Assembly: GCA_963788505.1 (NCBI GenBank)
Contig: CAWBGY010000005.1
Location: 1,240,001-1,304,000, forward strand
Reading direction: 5' to 3'
Source of the DNA: JAIQFF01 sp963788505
Lineage (GTDB): Bacteria; Acidobacteriota; Terriglobia; Terriglobales; Acidobacteriaceae
DNA length: 64,000 bases
Positions within the stretch are counted from its first letter, which is position 1; each line of letters starts with the position of its first letter. Shown one piece after another: positions 41,970-52,858 of the stretch. The position numbers and the translations under genes were made by a program. Under the pieces are notes generated by a model that did not search any database, was not told where the DNA came from, and was given only the letters and a program-made list of their open reading frames with translations.

Positions 41970-42875
41970 TTATACCACGACGTTCAGGGCAGAAGGCAGC
42001 ACGTCGAGGCTTTCGCAGTGCAGGGTGAGCACTTCGCCATCCACCATGACATCCACCGGAGTGTCGAGTTGAAAATCGATACGTTTCGCCTGCCGCCGTT
42101 CCGCCAGCGGATGGTGAATGTGGGTTCCGTCATAAAGCGTGGGCAAATTACGGATCAGACCCAGGCGTCCGATCGGACCCCAGCGCACGTACTCGATGAA
42201 ACCGTCGTTGACCTCCGCCTTGGGAGCAATCATCATGGTGCCGCCGGTGAATTTGCTGTTGCTGAAGGTGAGGAATAAACAGGGTCGCCGGTCGACTTCC
42301 GCTGCTCCATCGACCCGCAGCGGAAATGGACGCCGCCGAAACCGCGCCAGGCTGATGAAGATGGCTGATTGATAACCGATCTCGCCCCACCCGCTGAAAC
42401 GGCGGGCGCGCAGCGTAGCTACGTCGGCGGAAAATCCCATACTCAGCAGGTTGATGTAGTGCAGCCGTCCGGCCTGATGCGTCAACCGGAGAACATCACA
42501 GGGGAGCGAGCGCCGGGCAAGCAACGCCTCGATGGCGAACTCCACACCGCGGTCGCTGAAGTCACGCAAGAATGAGTTGCCCGTTCCCAGGGGAAGAAAC
42601 GCCAGGGTCGCGGGTTCAGTTGCTTCACTGGGAAAGAGTCCATTGACGACCTCGTAAGACGTCCCGTCTCCGCCAACGGCGATAAACTTTCGCTGGCCTT
42701 GCGCGTAAGCCTCGCGAACCAGGGTAGTCGCCTGCCCCGGGGCACGGGTTTCGACCACTTTCAAGGTGATCCCACCGGCTCGCAAGCGATCAAGCACGGA
42801 TCCAACCAGTTTACGGCAGCGCCCTCCGCCCGCCGCTGGGTTGACCACCGCCAGGAAGGAGCCGGAATCGTTCAC
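41970..42875 (-). CDS. Diacylglycerol/sphingosine kinase-family lipid kinase (YegS/DgkB-like)
   Basis: The 301-residue protein has the nucleotide-site motifs AVVNPAAGGGR, FIAVGGDGTSYEVVNGL and PLGTGNSFLRDF. The C-terminal beta domain ends VDVMVDGEVLTLHCESLDVLP. These kinases phosphorylate diacylglycerol or related lipid alcohols at the membrane. It follows the acyl-adenylate ligase gene by 26 nt and precedes the thioredoxin gene, within one operon. A role with lipids made by the neighbouring cluster is an inference. Confidence 0.88.
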   Translation of the reverse strand: MNDSGSFLAVVNPAAGGGRCRKLVGSVLDRLRAGGITLKVVETRAPGQATTLVREAYAQGQRKFIAVGGDGTSYEVVNGLFPSEATEPATLAFLPLGTGNSFLRDFSDRGVEFAIEALLARRSLPCDVLRLTHQAGRLHYINLLSMGFSADVATLRARRFSGWGEIGYQSAIFISLARFRRRPFPLRVDGAAEVDRRPCLFLTFSNSKFTGGTMMIAPKAEVNDGFIEYVRWGPIGRLGLIRNLPTLYDGTHIHHPLAERRQAKRIDFQLDTPVDVMVDGEVLTLHCESLDVLPSALNVVV

Positions 42876-42901
42876 GGTCGGTCGCTCATAGGATTTGATT
42901 T

Positions 42902-44626
42902 TTACAGTTCGACCACGGCGGCACGGCCGAGGGTTTTGCGGATCTCTTCAGCCAGGGCCACTCGCTTGATCTTCATGGCCGCGGTGCGTGGAAAGTCCCT
43001 TTCCCAGAGCAGGCAACCACCCACCCGTTTGAAATCCGGCAGGCGGCGGTTGCGGGCAATAATCTCCTGCTTCAGAGATTCGCTGAATTCCTGAACTTGC
43101 CCTTCCGGCCCGGGTTCGAGACGCAAAACAAGAATCAGCATCTCGTGGCCCAGGCTTTTTGCCGGCCAGATATAGTTGGCGGCGAAGATGCAGTACTCTC
43201 TGAGCGGCAGCCCGTCAAAGGCGGTTTCAATGTCCTCCGGATAAATGTTTTTTCCGCCCTCGGTGACGATCATGTTTTTCTTGCGGCCGAAGAGTTGCAG
43301 ATGCCCGTCGTTATCAAAGCGGCCAAGGTCACCGGTGAGCAGCCAGCCATCGACGATGGTTTCCGCCGTCAATTCGGGATCGTCCAGGTAATGCGACATC
43401 ACCGTCCTGCCCCTCGCCGCCACTTCGCCGATGCCCTCAGCGTCCGGATTCAACACCCGCAAATCCACGCCCGGCAATGGCTTGCCCACGGTGTCAGCGC
43501 GGAACGGCTTCAGATCGTTGAGCGTGAGCACGGTGCCCGCTTCGGTAAGTCCATATCCGTTGGCCACGGGCAGGCCCAGATCGTAGAAAAACTGCAGCGT
43601 TGACGGCTCCATGAATGCGCCACCGGTAAACATGGCCCGTAATTCTCCGCCGAAGGCCTTGTGCACCTGGCGCAGCAGCACCCGGCTCAAACGCACGTCA
43701 GGACGCCACCCGGTGAAGAACTTATTCACGGCGGTCGACCGCTCCAGGAGAAACTGCTTAGGGCGGGACAGCGCTTCGAACTTGGCCCTCAGCCCGCGTT
43801 CGAGGTTCTTGAGCACCATGGGAACCAGGCTTACATAAGTGATCCTGTAACGGACGAAAGCGTCGCGCACAAATTCAGGTCGCAGCGTGCGCAAATGCAC
43901 CACGCAAGCCCCGCAAACAAACGGCCCGATGAAGCCGACCATGAAATCAATGGCGTGGTTGGTAGGCAGAATGCTCAGGTAACGTACGCCCGGCCAGAAG
44001 GGATACAACGCAATCAGCGCTTTACATTGCTCCAGATAATTTTCGTGGGTGAGCACGCATCCCTTGGGACGGCCGCCCGTCCCCGAAGAATAGACGATGC
44101 AGGCCACATCCTGACGCTGGCGTGGAACAAACACCGGATCACCCTTGCGGCGAAAATCTTCCCAGCGAAACGCCCCTGCCAGCGCCACCCCGGGCGGTGC
44201 TTCCGTGACCAGAACGGTCTGCACTTTGTGGCCCTTGAAATCCGGCGATTGAATGATCGCACGCCACAGGTAATATTCGATCACCAGAAACCTGGCTCGG
44301 CTATGCGCCAGCAATTGCGCATGCTCGGCCGCCGTCAGCTTGTAATCGAGCGGTACCAGCACGCCCCCCTGGTGAAAAATGGCGTAGGCCGAAATCAGCC
44401 ATTTCGACTGATTGCTCATGATGATCGCGGCCCGGTCGCCGGGACTGAACTCGGCATCCTCGAACGCACGCGCCAGCGGCATCGCCATTTCCTTGAAATC
44501 GGAATAGGTAAGGCGAGTCTTCTCCTTGTCGCGATCCGACTCGATCAGGCAGGTTTCGTTCGGCCAACGGTCGAGCGCCTCGCGCAATGCTGCGCCCAGG
44601 CAGGTGTATTGGTCGAGGTTAAGCAT
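42902..44626 (-). CDS. Acyl-adenylate-forming ligase (acyl-CoA/acyl-ACP synthetase) 1
   Basis: The 574-residue ANL-superfamily enzyme has the ATP loop IVYSSGTGGRPKGCVLTH (about 180-197), NGYGLTEAG, GWLLTGDLGRFD with the hinge GRKKNMIV, and a C-terminal catalytic Lys region (AAMKIKR). It activates a carboxylic acid as the adenylate before transfer to CoA or a carrier protein. An acyl carrier protein gene lies upstream, so acyl-ACP loading is possible. A gap of 178 nt containing a CACAGAGACACAGGGACAC tract separates them. Chain specificity unknown. Confidence 0.9.
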   Translation of the reverse strand: MLNLDQYTCLGAALREALDRWPNETCLIESDRDKEKTRLTYSDFKEMAMPLARAFEDAEFSPGDRAAIIMSNQSKWLISAYAIFHQGGVLVPLDYKLTAAEHAQLLAHSRARFLVIEYYLWRAIIQSPDFKGHKVQTVLVTEAPPGVALAGAFRWEDFRRKGDPVFVPRQRQDVACIVYSSGTGGRPKGCVLTHENYLEQCKALIALYPFWPGVRYLSILPTNHAIDFMVGFIGPFVCGACVVHLRTLRPEFVRDAFVRYRITYVSLVPMVLKNLERGLRAKFEALSRPKQFLLERSTAVNKFFTGWRPDVRLSRVLLRQVHKAFGGELRAMFTGGAFMEPSTLQFFYDLGLPVANGYGLTEAGTVLTLNDLKPFRADTVGKPLPGVDLRVLNPDAEGIGEVAARGRTVMSHYLDDPELTAETIVDGWLLTGDLGRFDNDGHLQLFGRKKNMIVTEGGKNIYPEDIETAFDGLPLREYCIFAANYIWPAKSLGHEMLILVLRLEPGPEGQVQEFSESLKQEIIARNRRLPDFKRVGGCLLWERDFPRTAAMKIKRVALAEEIRKTLGRAAVVEL

Positions 44627-44638
44627 GAATGCTTTATT

Positions 44639-44800
44639 TCACCACAGAGACACAGGGACACGGTGAAAACGGTTAGTTATCAATTCACCACCCGACCCGC
44701 CACAACCGGGAACCGAGAACTGTGATCCGACAACCGTTTTAAGAGCGTGCACCGGTTTTCCCGGGGATGATCAATTGCCCGGCAGAAACTCCAGGCTGGA
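44639..44800. other. Intergenic tract with CACAGAGACACAGGGACAC
   Basis: This spacer carries a CACCACAGAGACACAGGGACAC-type sequence, related in style to the 23896-23990 repeat. Also present are AAAACGGTTAGTTATCAATTC and a distant AACCGTTTT that could pair. No gene or clear terminator seen. Confidence 0.4.
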
Positions 44801-44804
44801 TGCC

Positions 44805-45047
44805 CTACAACCTTGCCTGAATCCGGCTGGCCAGCGTTCTGAAGTCGGAGACTCCTTGCAATTCGTAGTCGGGGAGCTCGACGTTGAAATGATGTTCGAG
44901 CCGGGTGAGCAGGTCCAACGCTTGCAGGCTGTCAATCCCAAGCGTCTTGAAGAAATCGTCGTCAGGCGTCAGCTTTTCGCGCGGGACTTTGAACTGCGCC
45001 GCTGCCAGGTTAAGGATCTCGTCCAGTGTTTTTTTACCGTCGGTCAT
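44805..45047 (-). CDS. Acyl carrier protein
   Basis: The 80-residue protein is a full-length carrier domain. The phosphopantetheine Ser is in the motif LGIDSLQALDLL (about residue 40), in a helix following a DDDFFKTLG loop. The C-terminal helix DFRTLASRIQARL is usual. It would carry an acyl chain as a thioester. It is 28 nt after the enoyl-CoA hydratase gene. The general fatty-acid ACP is expected elsewhere, so this is probably pathway-specific. Confidence 0.92.
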   Translation of the reverse strand: MTDGKKTLDEILNLAAAQFKVPREKLTPDDDFFKTLGIDSLQALDLLTRLEHHFNVELPDYELQGVSDFRTLASRIQARL

Positions 45048-45075
45048 CGCTCCATCTCATTCTAGCCGAAAGGCG

Positions 45076-45885
45076 TCATGGCAAATAGGGCTGGGCGTCT
45101 TTGCTTTCCACGAACTTCTTCAATCCCGCCTCAACCGCCGGCTGTGTGAACAAATCGCAGAAGATATCAATCTCCTTCTTCAGTTCCTCGTACGGAATCG
45201 GTTTGATGAACTTTTTTGCCGCGGTCGCTGTGCGGCGGTCGAACTTGCCCAGTTGAGCGGCCGTGCCGCGAGCCGCCTTCAGCGCCTCGCCTTCTCCCAC
45301 CACCTGGCTTACGAGCCCGACTTGCTGGGCCTTGGTAACGTTGAAGCTGCGGCCGGTGAGCAGCAAGTCACGCACGACGGCGTTACCCAGATCGCGCTTC
45401 AGTCGCGGGATGCCGCCGAAGCCGGGAATCAGGCCCAAACGCAATTCAGGAAAACAGAAGCGCGCCATTTTGTCGGCGATGATCAGGTCGCAAACCAGCG
45501 CAAGTTCAAAACCGCCGCCGAAAGTTACGCCGTTGAGCGCCGCGATGGTGGTGAGCGGCGAGCCGTCAATTGCATTCATCACCTCGTGAATGCGTTCGAG
45601 AAATTTCCGAACCCCCCGCGCCGCGGCTTGCTTTTCCATTCCGTGAGCGCCGTGATAGAGCTCACGCAGGTCGGCGCCGGCGCAGAATCCCGATTTCAAC
45701 GTGCTGTAGAGAATCAGGGCGTGGGCTTCGCTTTGCAGGCGTTCCAGCGCCGAGGCGAACTTCTCCAACTCCTCGAGCGTGCGCGAACCGATCTCATTGC
45801 ATGGTTCGCGATGCAACGCCAGCTCGATTACGCCGTCTTTAAGCTCCCAGGAGAGCGTTTGGCCTTTGAATTGGTTCATCTTCAT
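45076..45885 (-). CDS. Enoyl-CoA hydratase/isomerase (crotonase) family protein
   Basis: The 269-residue protein has the crotonase oxyanion-hole segments SGFCAGADLRELY (about 66-78) and ALNGVTFGGGFELALVCDLIIAD (read near 115-135), then FPELRLGLIPGFGG. A Glu occurs in GGFELA, but the exact catalytic pair cannot be fixed, so hydratase, isomerase or thioesterase activity is open. It lies within the acyl-activation cluster, followed by the ACP gene. Confidence 0.88.
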   Translation of the reverse strand: MKMNQFKGQTLSWELKDGVIELALHREPCNEIGSRTLEELEKFASALERLQSEAHALILYSTLKSGFCAGADLRELYHGAHGMEKQAAARGVRKFLERIHEVMNAIDGSPLTTIAALNGVTFGGGFELALVCDLIIADKMARFCFPELRLGLIPGFGGIPRLKRDLGNAVVRDLLLTGRSFNVTKAQQVGLVSQVVGEGEALKAARGTAAQLGKFDRRTATAAKKFIKPIPYEELKKEIDIFCDLFTQPAVEAGLKKFVESKDAQPYLP

Positions 45886-45949
45886 GAATCAAACTCGAGG
45901 CACCCCGTGAATGTAGCGGCTGCATTTCGAGGGCAAGATGCCCTCGAGA

Positions 45950-45971
45950 CCGCCGGCGGGACGCCCGGCGC
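45950..45971. repeat. GCCGGCGGGACGCCCGGCG hairpin
   Basis: This hairpin of the GGGACGCCC class lies in the 92-nt spacer between two same-strand genes and is nearly identical to the tract at 12443-12461. Confidence 0.65.
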
Positions 45972-45977
45972 TACCAT

Positions 45978-47642
45978 TCATGAGGCCTGCTCGACTGCGT
46001 ACATTTCTTCAATTTCACTCTGCAGGCGTGCTGCAATCAGGTCGCGCTTGAGCTTGCCGTTTGCCGTCAGCAATCCGTTTTCGATCGAAAACGGCTCGGC
46101 GTGGATATGAAAGGCGCGTATCTGCTTGTAGTGCGGCAGCCCCGGATTCACCGCGTCCACGGCGGCCTGTAGCTGTTCCCGGTTAACATTTCCGGTCACG
46201 ATGACGGAAAGATATCCGCGACCGTTGCCCATCAGCACGGCCTGCTGGGCGTCGGGTAGATTCTTCAGCAGGTCATCCTCGATTGGCTCCGGGGCAATGT
46301 TGTGGCCTGAGCCCAGAATGATCAGGTTCTTGATGCGCCCGATAATACGCCAGTTCCCTGCTCCATCGACTTCTCCCTGGTCGCCGGTGTGAAACCAGCC
46401 ATCGCGCAGCGACTTGGCAGTTTCCTGCGGACGGTTCCAGTAGCCGGGAAAAATGTTCGGCCCGCGCACGATGATCTCATCATTCTCGCCGAGCTTCATC
46501 TCGATGCCGCTGATGGCTGGCCCCACACCCCCCGGTTCAACGTGGCGAGGATCGTCCAGGGTGCAGATTCCGGTGGTCTCGGTCAGGCCGTACACCTGGA
46601 GCACGGGAATGCCGAGCATATTGAAATAGAGCTGCGTCTCCAAGCTCAGGGGGGCCGAGCCGCAGATCAGGGCCTTCAGATTGTCGCCAATCATTTTCTT
46701 GCGAATGGTGGGAAAGATCCCCGCGTTGGCCAAGGCGAGCCAGGTTGCATCGGCGAACCGCGAATGCCCGTCCCGCTTTCGGATCCATGCTCCTTTGGCG
46801 CGGCTGTAAATTACGCGCGCCAGGCCGCCTGTCTTCCACAGTTGCTCGTCGACCGCCTTGCGCATGCGCTCGAGCAACGCCGGGACATTGAGAAAGTAAT
46901 CGGGCGCGGCGCCGCGCATTTCGGCCGCCAGCTTTCCCAGGTCCATATTCAGGGTGAGCAGGCTGCGCCGCAGCAGGCAGGTCAGGAGCATGATCCAGGA
47001 GCCGGCAAAACAGAATGGAAGATAGTGGAACACGCGGTCCTGCGCGGGCTTGTTTTCCATCAGGAGATCGAGGCGCCCTGAGGCGCAGCCCAGCATGTGG
47101 CCCACGTTGCCGGCGGTCAGGATGACTCCTTTGGCCTCGCCCGATGTCCCCGAGGTATAGATAATGGTGACGGGATCGGATTCGGCGAGCCTCGGATTTC
47201 CATTTACGCTTGCTCCGGCATTGGCAAACACTTCGTTGAACAAACATTGCGGCGGAGCCTCCGGCCAAACTTGCACAATGCCGTCCCGTAACGCAGCATC
47301 GCCGCAGCAGATCAGCGCCGGCGAGCAGTCTTTCATCATGGCTGAAAGCTCCGCGGGCGCCTGGCGGGCGTAAAGTGGCACCACGATGAAACCTTCCGCC
47401 ATGATCGCCAGATCGAGCGCAACCCAGTCGATCCCGTTGTGCGCCAGCAGGGCGCAACGGTCGCCTTTCTTTAGGCCCTTGGACAACAGGAACGCGCGGG
47501 CCTGCGCTACAAGTTTCAGCAATCCGTGGCCGCCGAGGCCGTTGCTTCGATTTTGTGTTGCAGCCTGATCGTGGAACTCCCAGAGCACCGTCGTATTTCC
47601 GGCGGCTTCGAGCTGAGCGAAAATGCTTTCCAGAAAGTTCAT
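45978..47642 (-). CDS. Acyl-adenylate-forming ligase (long-chain acyl-CoA synthetase-like) 2
   Basis: The 554-residue ANL enzyme has the ATP loop TIIYTSGTSGEAKGVILT (about 160-177), VYGLTETTGICT, GWFHTGDQGEVDG and the hinge GRIKNLIILGSG. The C-terminal catalytic Lys is in LTANGKLKRDLI. It differs clearly from the ligase at 42902-44626, so the cluster has two acid-activating enzymes with probably distinct substrates or carriers. A repeat-rich 190-nt gap precedes it. Confidence 0.92.
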   Translation of the reverse strand: MNFLESIFAQLEAAGNTTVLWEFHDQAATQNRSNGLGGHGLLKLVAQARAFLLSKGLKKGDRCALLAHNGIDWVALDLAIMAEGFIVVPLYARQAPAELSAMMKDCSPALICCGDAALRDGIVQVWPEAPPQCLFNEVFANAGASVNGNPRLAESDPVTIIYTSGTSGEAKGVILTAGNVGHMLGCASGRLDLLMENKPAQDRVFHYLPFCFAGSWIMLLTCLLRRSLLTLNMDLGKLAAEMRGAAPDYFLNVPALLERMRKAVDEQLWKTGGLARVIYSRAKGAWIRKRDGHSRFADATWLALANAGIFPTIRKKMIGDNLKALICGSAPLSLETQLYFNMLGIPVLQVYGLTETTGICTLDDPRHVEPGGVGPAISGIEMKLGENDEIIVRGPNIFPGYWNRPQETAKSLRDGWFHTGDQGEVDGAGNWRIIGRIKNLIILGSGHNIAPEPIEDDLLKNLPDAQQAVLMGNGRGYLSVIVTGNVNREQLQAAVDAVNPGLPHYKQIRAFHIHAEPFSIENGLLTANGKLKRDLIAARLQSEIEEMYAVEQAS

Positions 47643-47703
47643 GTGTTTACAAAACCCCCACCCTGTCTCTCCAAAAAACGGAGAGACGAGGGTGGGGCAC
47701 CCT

Positions 47704-47820
47704 GTAGGCAGGTGTCCTCACCTGCCCAGCCGAGCAAAGCTCGGCGAATCTTAGGGACGACACGCCCAACAAACCTCTGGCGAGCTACGCTCGCCTGCCC
47801 GGACGAGGGCGTCCGGGCCT
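47704..47820. repeat. Composite hairpin repeat, same family as the uvrC insertion
   Basis: The first part (47704-47747) is GTAGGCAGGTG/CACCTGCC followed by AGCCGAG/CTCGGC. It matches 6341-6388 with paired changes in the first stem. Then GGCGAGC/GCTCGCC and CCCGGACG/CGTCCGGG hairpins run to 47820. The string fills the gap between two cluster genes. Confidence 0.85.
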
Positions 47821-47832
47821 AGGTGGTTTTTG

Positions 47833-49238
<1,406 letters not shown>

Positions 49239-49242
<4 letters not shown>

Positions 49243-50375
49243 GCGGCGGACCCTCCCGCCTTCGTGGTAGGCCAGGCCCGGTAGGGATACGTGAAGTTGC
49301 TCTCGCGGCTGAATTTTAGCAACGGATAGCTGTACTGCGAGAAGGGTACGGGCTTGCGTCCAAGTTCCTGGGTCACGCGAGCGTTGTCGAATACCGTATT
49401 CCAGACCAGGTAAGGCATGAACACTTTCATCAGGGAGGCGCCGTGGCCCAGCGATCCGCTACGGTTCGAAAAAAAGTTTACGCTCGAATCGAAGGGCCGC
49501 TGCAGAAAAGGCAAGAAGAAAGGTCCGCGCTTGTTCTGCACCGCGGCCAGAGTGCTGGTCAACTGGCGGAAGGTCTGCGAGTCGACGCCGGATGAAAGAT
49601 GATAGGTGTCGTGCAGCGGCTTTTCTTTCTGATGCAGGGTGGCAATCGCGTCGGCGACAAAGTCCACGTTCACGATGTCGATTTTGTCTTTCGCACGGAA
49701 GGGCAGCACCGGCAGGCCGGCCAGGAAGACGAAAGCTTTTACCATGTCGAACTGCGTAGTCTCGGGATAACGACTGTCGCCCAGAACGATGCTGGGCCGA
49801 AAAATTGTGACGGGCACTTCGGGCAGGAGTTGCCGCATCATGTGCTCGGTAAATTTCTTGGTGCGGGCGTAGGGATCATAATCCGAGCGGTCCCAATCGA
49901 TGGACCGGTCCTCCGTCACCACTTCGTCCTGCCGCTTGCCTGCCACCGCCACCGTGCTCACCTGGCTGAAGCGGCGCAGGCCGTGATAGTAGTTTGACTT
50001 CTGTGCCAGCAGCAGCACTTCGAGCGTGCCTCGCAGGTTCACGTTGAGGCAGGTTTTCTCCGACTTGCGATTGAGCGAGGCGGCGCAGTGAATCACCGAG
50101 TCGGTAGTGTGAATCAGGCGATCGTAATCGTCGCCGGAAAGACCGAAGTGCGGCGCAGTGAGGTCGCCGCAAAAGACCCGCATACGGGTCTGGAGATATT
50201 CGTAGAATCGCGGAAAATCCAGGTGCAGTTGCAGCGCCTGCCACAGACGTCCAGCGGCCTCCTCCGGGTTGCGGGCGCGAACCAGCAGGTTCAGAGAAGC
50301 GCCGTGTTGTTCCAGCAGGTTGGCGGCGACGTGCGCGCCGATGTATCCCGTGGACCCAGTCAGGAATATCGCCAC
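49239..50375 (-). CDS. SDR-family NAD(P)-dependent reductase, thioester-reductase-like
   Basis: The 378-residue extended SDR has the nucleotide loop FLTGSTGYIGAHVAANLLEQ and the active-site YARTK (Tyr-x3-Lys). DSVIHCAASLN and VTIFRPSIVLGDSRY are typical of carboxylic-acid or thioester reductases that release an acyl chain from a carrier as aldehyde. With an ACP and ligases nearby, reductive release is a reasonable inference. The start overlaps the upstream gene by 16 nt; the downstream overlap is ATGA. Confidence 0.87.
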
Positions 50376-52858
50376 GTTGCTCCGTTGGTGCCGGTTTTGA
50401 CCACTTCTCCGTTTTCCGGAACCGGCTCAGGCTGCAAGCTGCGCGAGGGGCGTGCCTCCAGCGGGCGGCCTTCGATCAGAGGATAAGTCCACTTGCGCAA
50501 AGCGGGGATGTGGATATTGATCCAGTAATCCCACCAGTCAATCGATTGCGTGCGGTATCCGAACACCGCCTTCTCATCCTCCGGCAATGCGTGCGAGAGC
50601 CGTTCCACGTTGTCGGCGGCAAAATCGTGTTCGTTGTGCAGAATAAACGGCTCAAACAGCTTGATGAGTTTCTCCACTTTTTCCAGGTTGCGTTCGGCGC
50701 GAACCAGCGGCGTTTTCTTCAGCGGCAGCGGCGACATAATGCGCTGAATGGATTTCACGATCGCTTTCTGCGCCGGCGCCGACATGCGGTTATATCGCTC
50801 CTTGGAGACGGGAATGGCGTCCAGGCGCAAGCGCAGCCAATACTCCAGGCCTTCTTGTGCACGGTAGTGCTTGCGGTGGGCCAGGGAGGTCAGTTCAATG
50901 GACCGCCGCATGTCGCAGGGATTGGCCACAGACGTGGCCAGCTGATAAAGCGGTTCGTGACGCCTTTCGACGATCGCCGCGCCGATGAGCGTCATGCCGC
51001 GGCAGACCGAATCCACCGGGATAATATCCAGCCGCTTCTTTTCGTTCGTCGGAAGCTGGCGGAACGAAGTCCCCAGCAGGTAGGAGAGCGAAGCGGAAGT
51101 ATTGATGCCCTCATTCCAGCCCACAAACGGCTCCTGGAGCGAGGTCTCGACAATTGAGGGACGCACGACCGCGATGGGCAAACCCACACCGCGTTTGGCA
51201 ATCAGTGACTCGGCCAGACTCTTGGTCAACGTGTAGGTGTTGGGCCATCCCAGTTCGGCCGCGCGCTTCATCCCTGACTCGGTCAAATATTCGCGCAGCC
51301 AGCGAAAACGATTCTTTCGGATCTGGTTTTCGAGGGCCGCCCCGGCCAGATCCTTGGCCGCGTGTTCCTTGCTCAGGGCCTGCTGACGCAGCTCTGCGGT
51401 GATCGGCGCGCTCTCCGACAGTTGTTCGGCCTTGTGCACGAACTCGTGCAGCGCACGCCATTCGCTCTCCGCATCGAAGTCGGCAACTCCCGCCGGAGTG
51501 TAGTTGGGGCGCATGGTTTCGCCCACCCGGCCGTCCCGCGCACCCGCCACGTAGCAGGTGGAAAGATGCAGAAGTCCGGCGTGGTCCGACTGGTGCACGA
51601 ATTCCGTGACGTTCACCGCCGCGTCGACGTTGGTGGCCAGCGCATCGCGCAGGTCGGGGTTAAAGTCGGTCAGTCCTGAACTGTTGATGATGAGGTCGAG
51701 AGTTTTTTGCAGGGACCGGCAGACGTCGGGCTCAAGACCCAGGCCGGGCTGACAAACGTCGCCTTCGATCACATCTATCCGCGCCCGCAGAAAACCTGAA
51801 AGCTCCGCGCCGTAACGCGTGTACAAGGGATCGAAGACCGGAGACTCCTCCACCAGTTTTTCGAAGCGCCGCATGGCAGGATTCGATTTCTGTTTCCGGA
51901 TCAGCAGATAAATACGGCCGATCTCGGGCAGCTCCATCAGCGTGTTGACCAGCCAAACCTTGCCGATGAAGCCGGTAACGCCAATCAGCATGACGTGCTT
52001 CCCGGCAAGTGCCCGCCGAACCGAGAGCGGGCCGGAATGGCGGATGCCATCGAAATAAATGATGGGACGATCCATCACCGGGATTTGACGCGCCGCCGGA
52101 ATTACTGCAGTCTCCAAGGCTCCTGCACTCGATAGTCCGAGGTCGCGCACCAGCCGCTCGGCGGCACGCCTGCCATCGGGTCCAGAGCCGTTGATCCCGG
52201 CAAACAGCCCGCGCGGACGGATCACGGGCTCGAGCAATCTGCCGGTAGCGATTCCGTCGCGGAATTCGAGGCGATTGGCAATGAGCCACTTCACTCCCAG
52301 GTGGTGCGCCAGAGGGCGCATCACGTGCTCCAGTCCCTGACTCACCAGCACGATCCTGTCGCCAGCCTCGATGCGAGCTTTAAGCAGCTCCACGCCATCA
52401 ATTTTCAGGTAGGGCTGCAACTTGTACTTGAAGTATTCCTCGCCCAGCAGGTCCAGGCGGTCGCGGCTGATTCCGCGCAGCACAGTGTGCACGCCCCGGG
52501 TGGCAAAGATACGGTTGGCGGCATAAAGAAATGGCCGCAAGATCGCCATCAGCAGCACCATCCCGCGACGTACCCAGCGCTCCAAAAATGTCTGCGCGTT
52601 CCAGGTAAAAAAGGCGACGGGGCGGACCGTAGTCAGGTCTGCGAGGCTGCCTTCCACTCGCCAGTAGACCGGGGCGGCGGAGTTTGGATTGTGGTTGGGC
52701 GATTCCAAATCGTTTTCGTCCCGATACTTAGGGGCCGTCCCCGATTGAGGGTTGAGACCTATTGTAAACAATCGAGTCAAAAGGGCGAAGAAGGTAGCGC
52801 CGGCATATCCCGTGTGGTTACGGTGTGGGGAGGGGGGCCTGACGTGGATCCCTGCCAT
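50360..52858 (-). CDS. Fatty acyl reductase-like SDR with degenerate HAD-like N-terminus
   Basis: The protein has up to 832 residues. Residues about 75-265 resemble a HAD-IB phosphatase (AFFTWNAQTFLERW; DRIVLVSQGLEH; IAYGNG-like region), but the catalytic DxD is lost. Residues about 285-690 are an SDR reductase: LIGVTGFIGKVWLVNTLME loop, STCYVAG, and YTLTKSLAESLIA (Tyr-x3-Lys), as in fatty acyl-CoA reductases that make alcohols. The C-terminus is a roughly 130-residue helical domain. The start is unsure: ATG 52858 overlaps the MFS gene; TTG 52708 would remove 50 residues. Confidence 0.85.
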   Translation of the reverse strand: MAGIHVRPPSPHRNHTGYAGATFFALLTRLFTIGLNPQSGTAPKYRDENDLESPNHNPNSAAPVYWRVEGSLADLTTVRPVAFFTWNAQTFLERWVRRGMVLLMAILRPFLYAANRIFATRGVHTVLRGISRDRLDLLGEEYFKYKLQPYLKIDGVELLKARIEAGDRIVLVSQGLEHVMRPLAHHLGVKWLIANRLEFRDGIATGRLLEPVIRPRGLFAGINGSGPDGRRAAERLVRDLGLSSAGALETAVIPAARQIPVMDRPIIYFDGIRHSGPLSVRRALAGKHVMLIGVTGFIGKVWLVNTLMELPEIGRIYLLIRKQKSNPAMRRFEKLVEESPVFDPLYTRYGAELSGFLRARIDVIEGDVCQPGLGLEPDVCRSLQKTLDLIINSSGLTDFNPDLRDALATNVDAAVNVTEFVHQSDHAGLLHLSTCYVAGARDGRVGETMRPNYTPAGVADFDAESEWRALHEFVHKAEQLSESAPITAELRQQALSKEHAAKDLAGAALENQIRKNRFRWLREYLTESGMKRAAELGWPNTYTLTKSLAESLIAKRGVGLPIAVVRPSIVETSLQEPFVGWNEGINTSASLSYLLGTSFRQLPTNEKKRLDIIPVDSVCRGMTLIGAAIVERRHEPLYQLATSVANPCDMRRSIELTSLAHRKHYRAQEGLEYWLRLRLDAIPVSKERYNRMSAPAQKAIVKSIQRIMSPLPLKKTPLVRAERNLEKVEKLIKLFEPFILHNEHDFAADNVERLSHALPEDEKAVFGYRTQSIDWWDYWINIHIPALRKWTYPLIEGRPLEARPSRSLQPEPVPENGEVVKTGTNGATWRYS

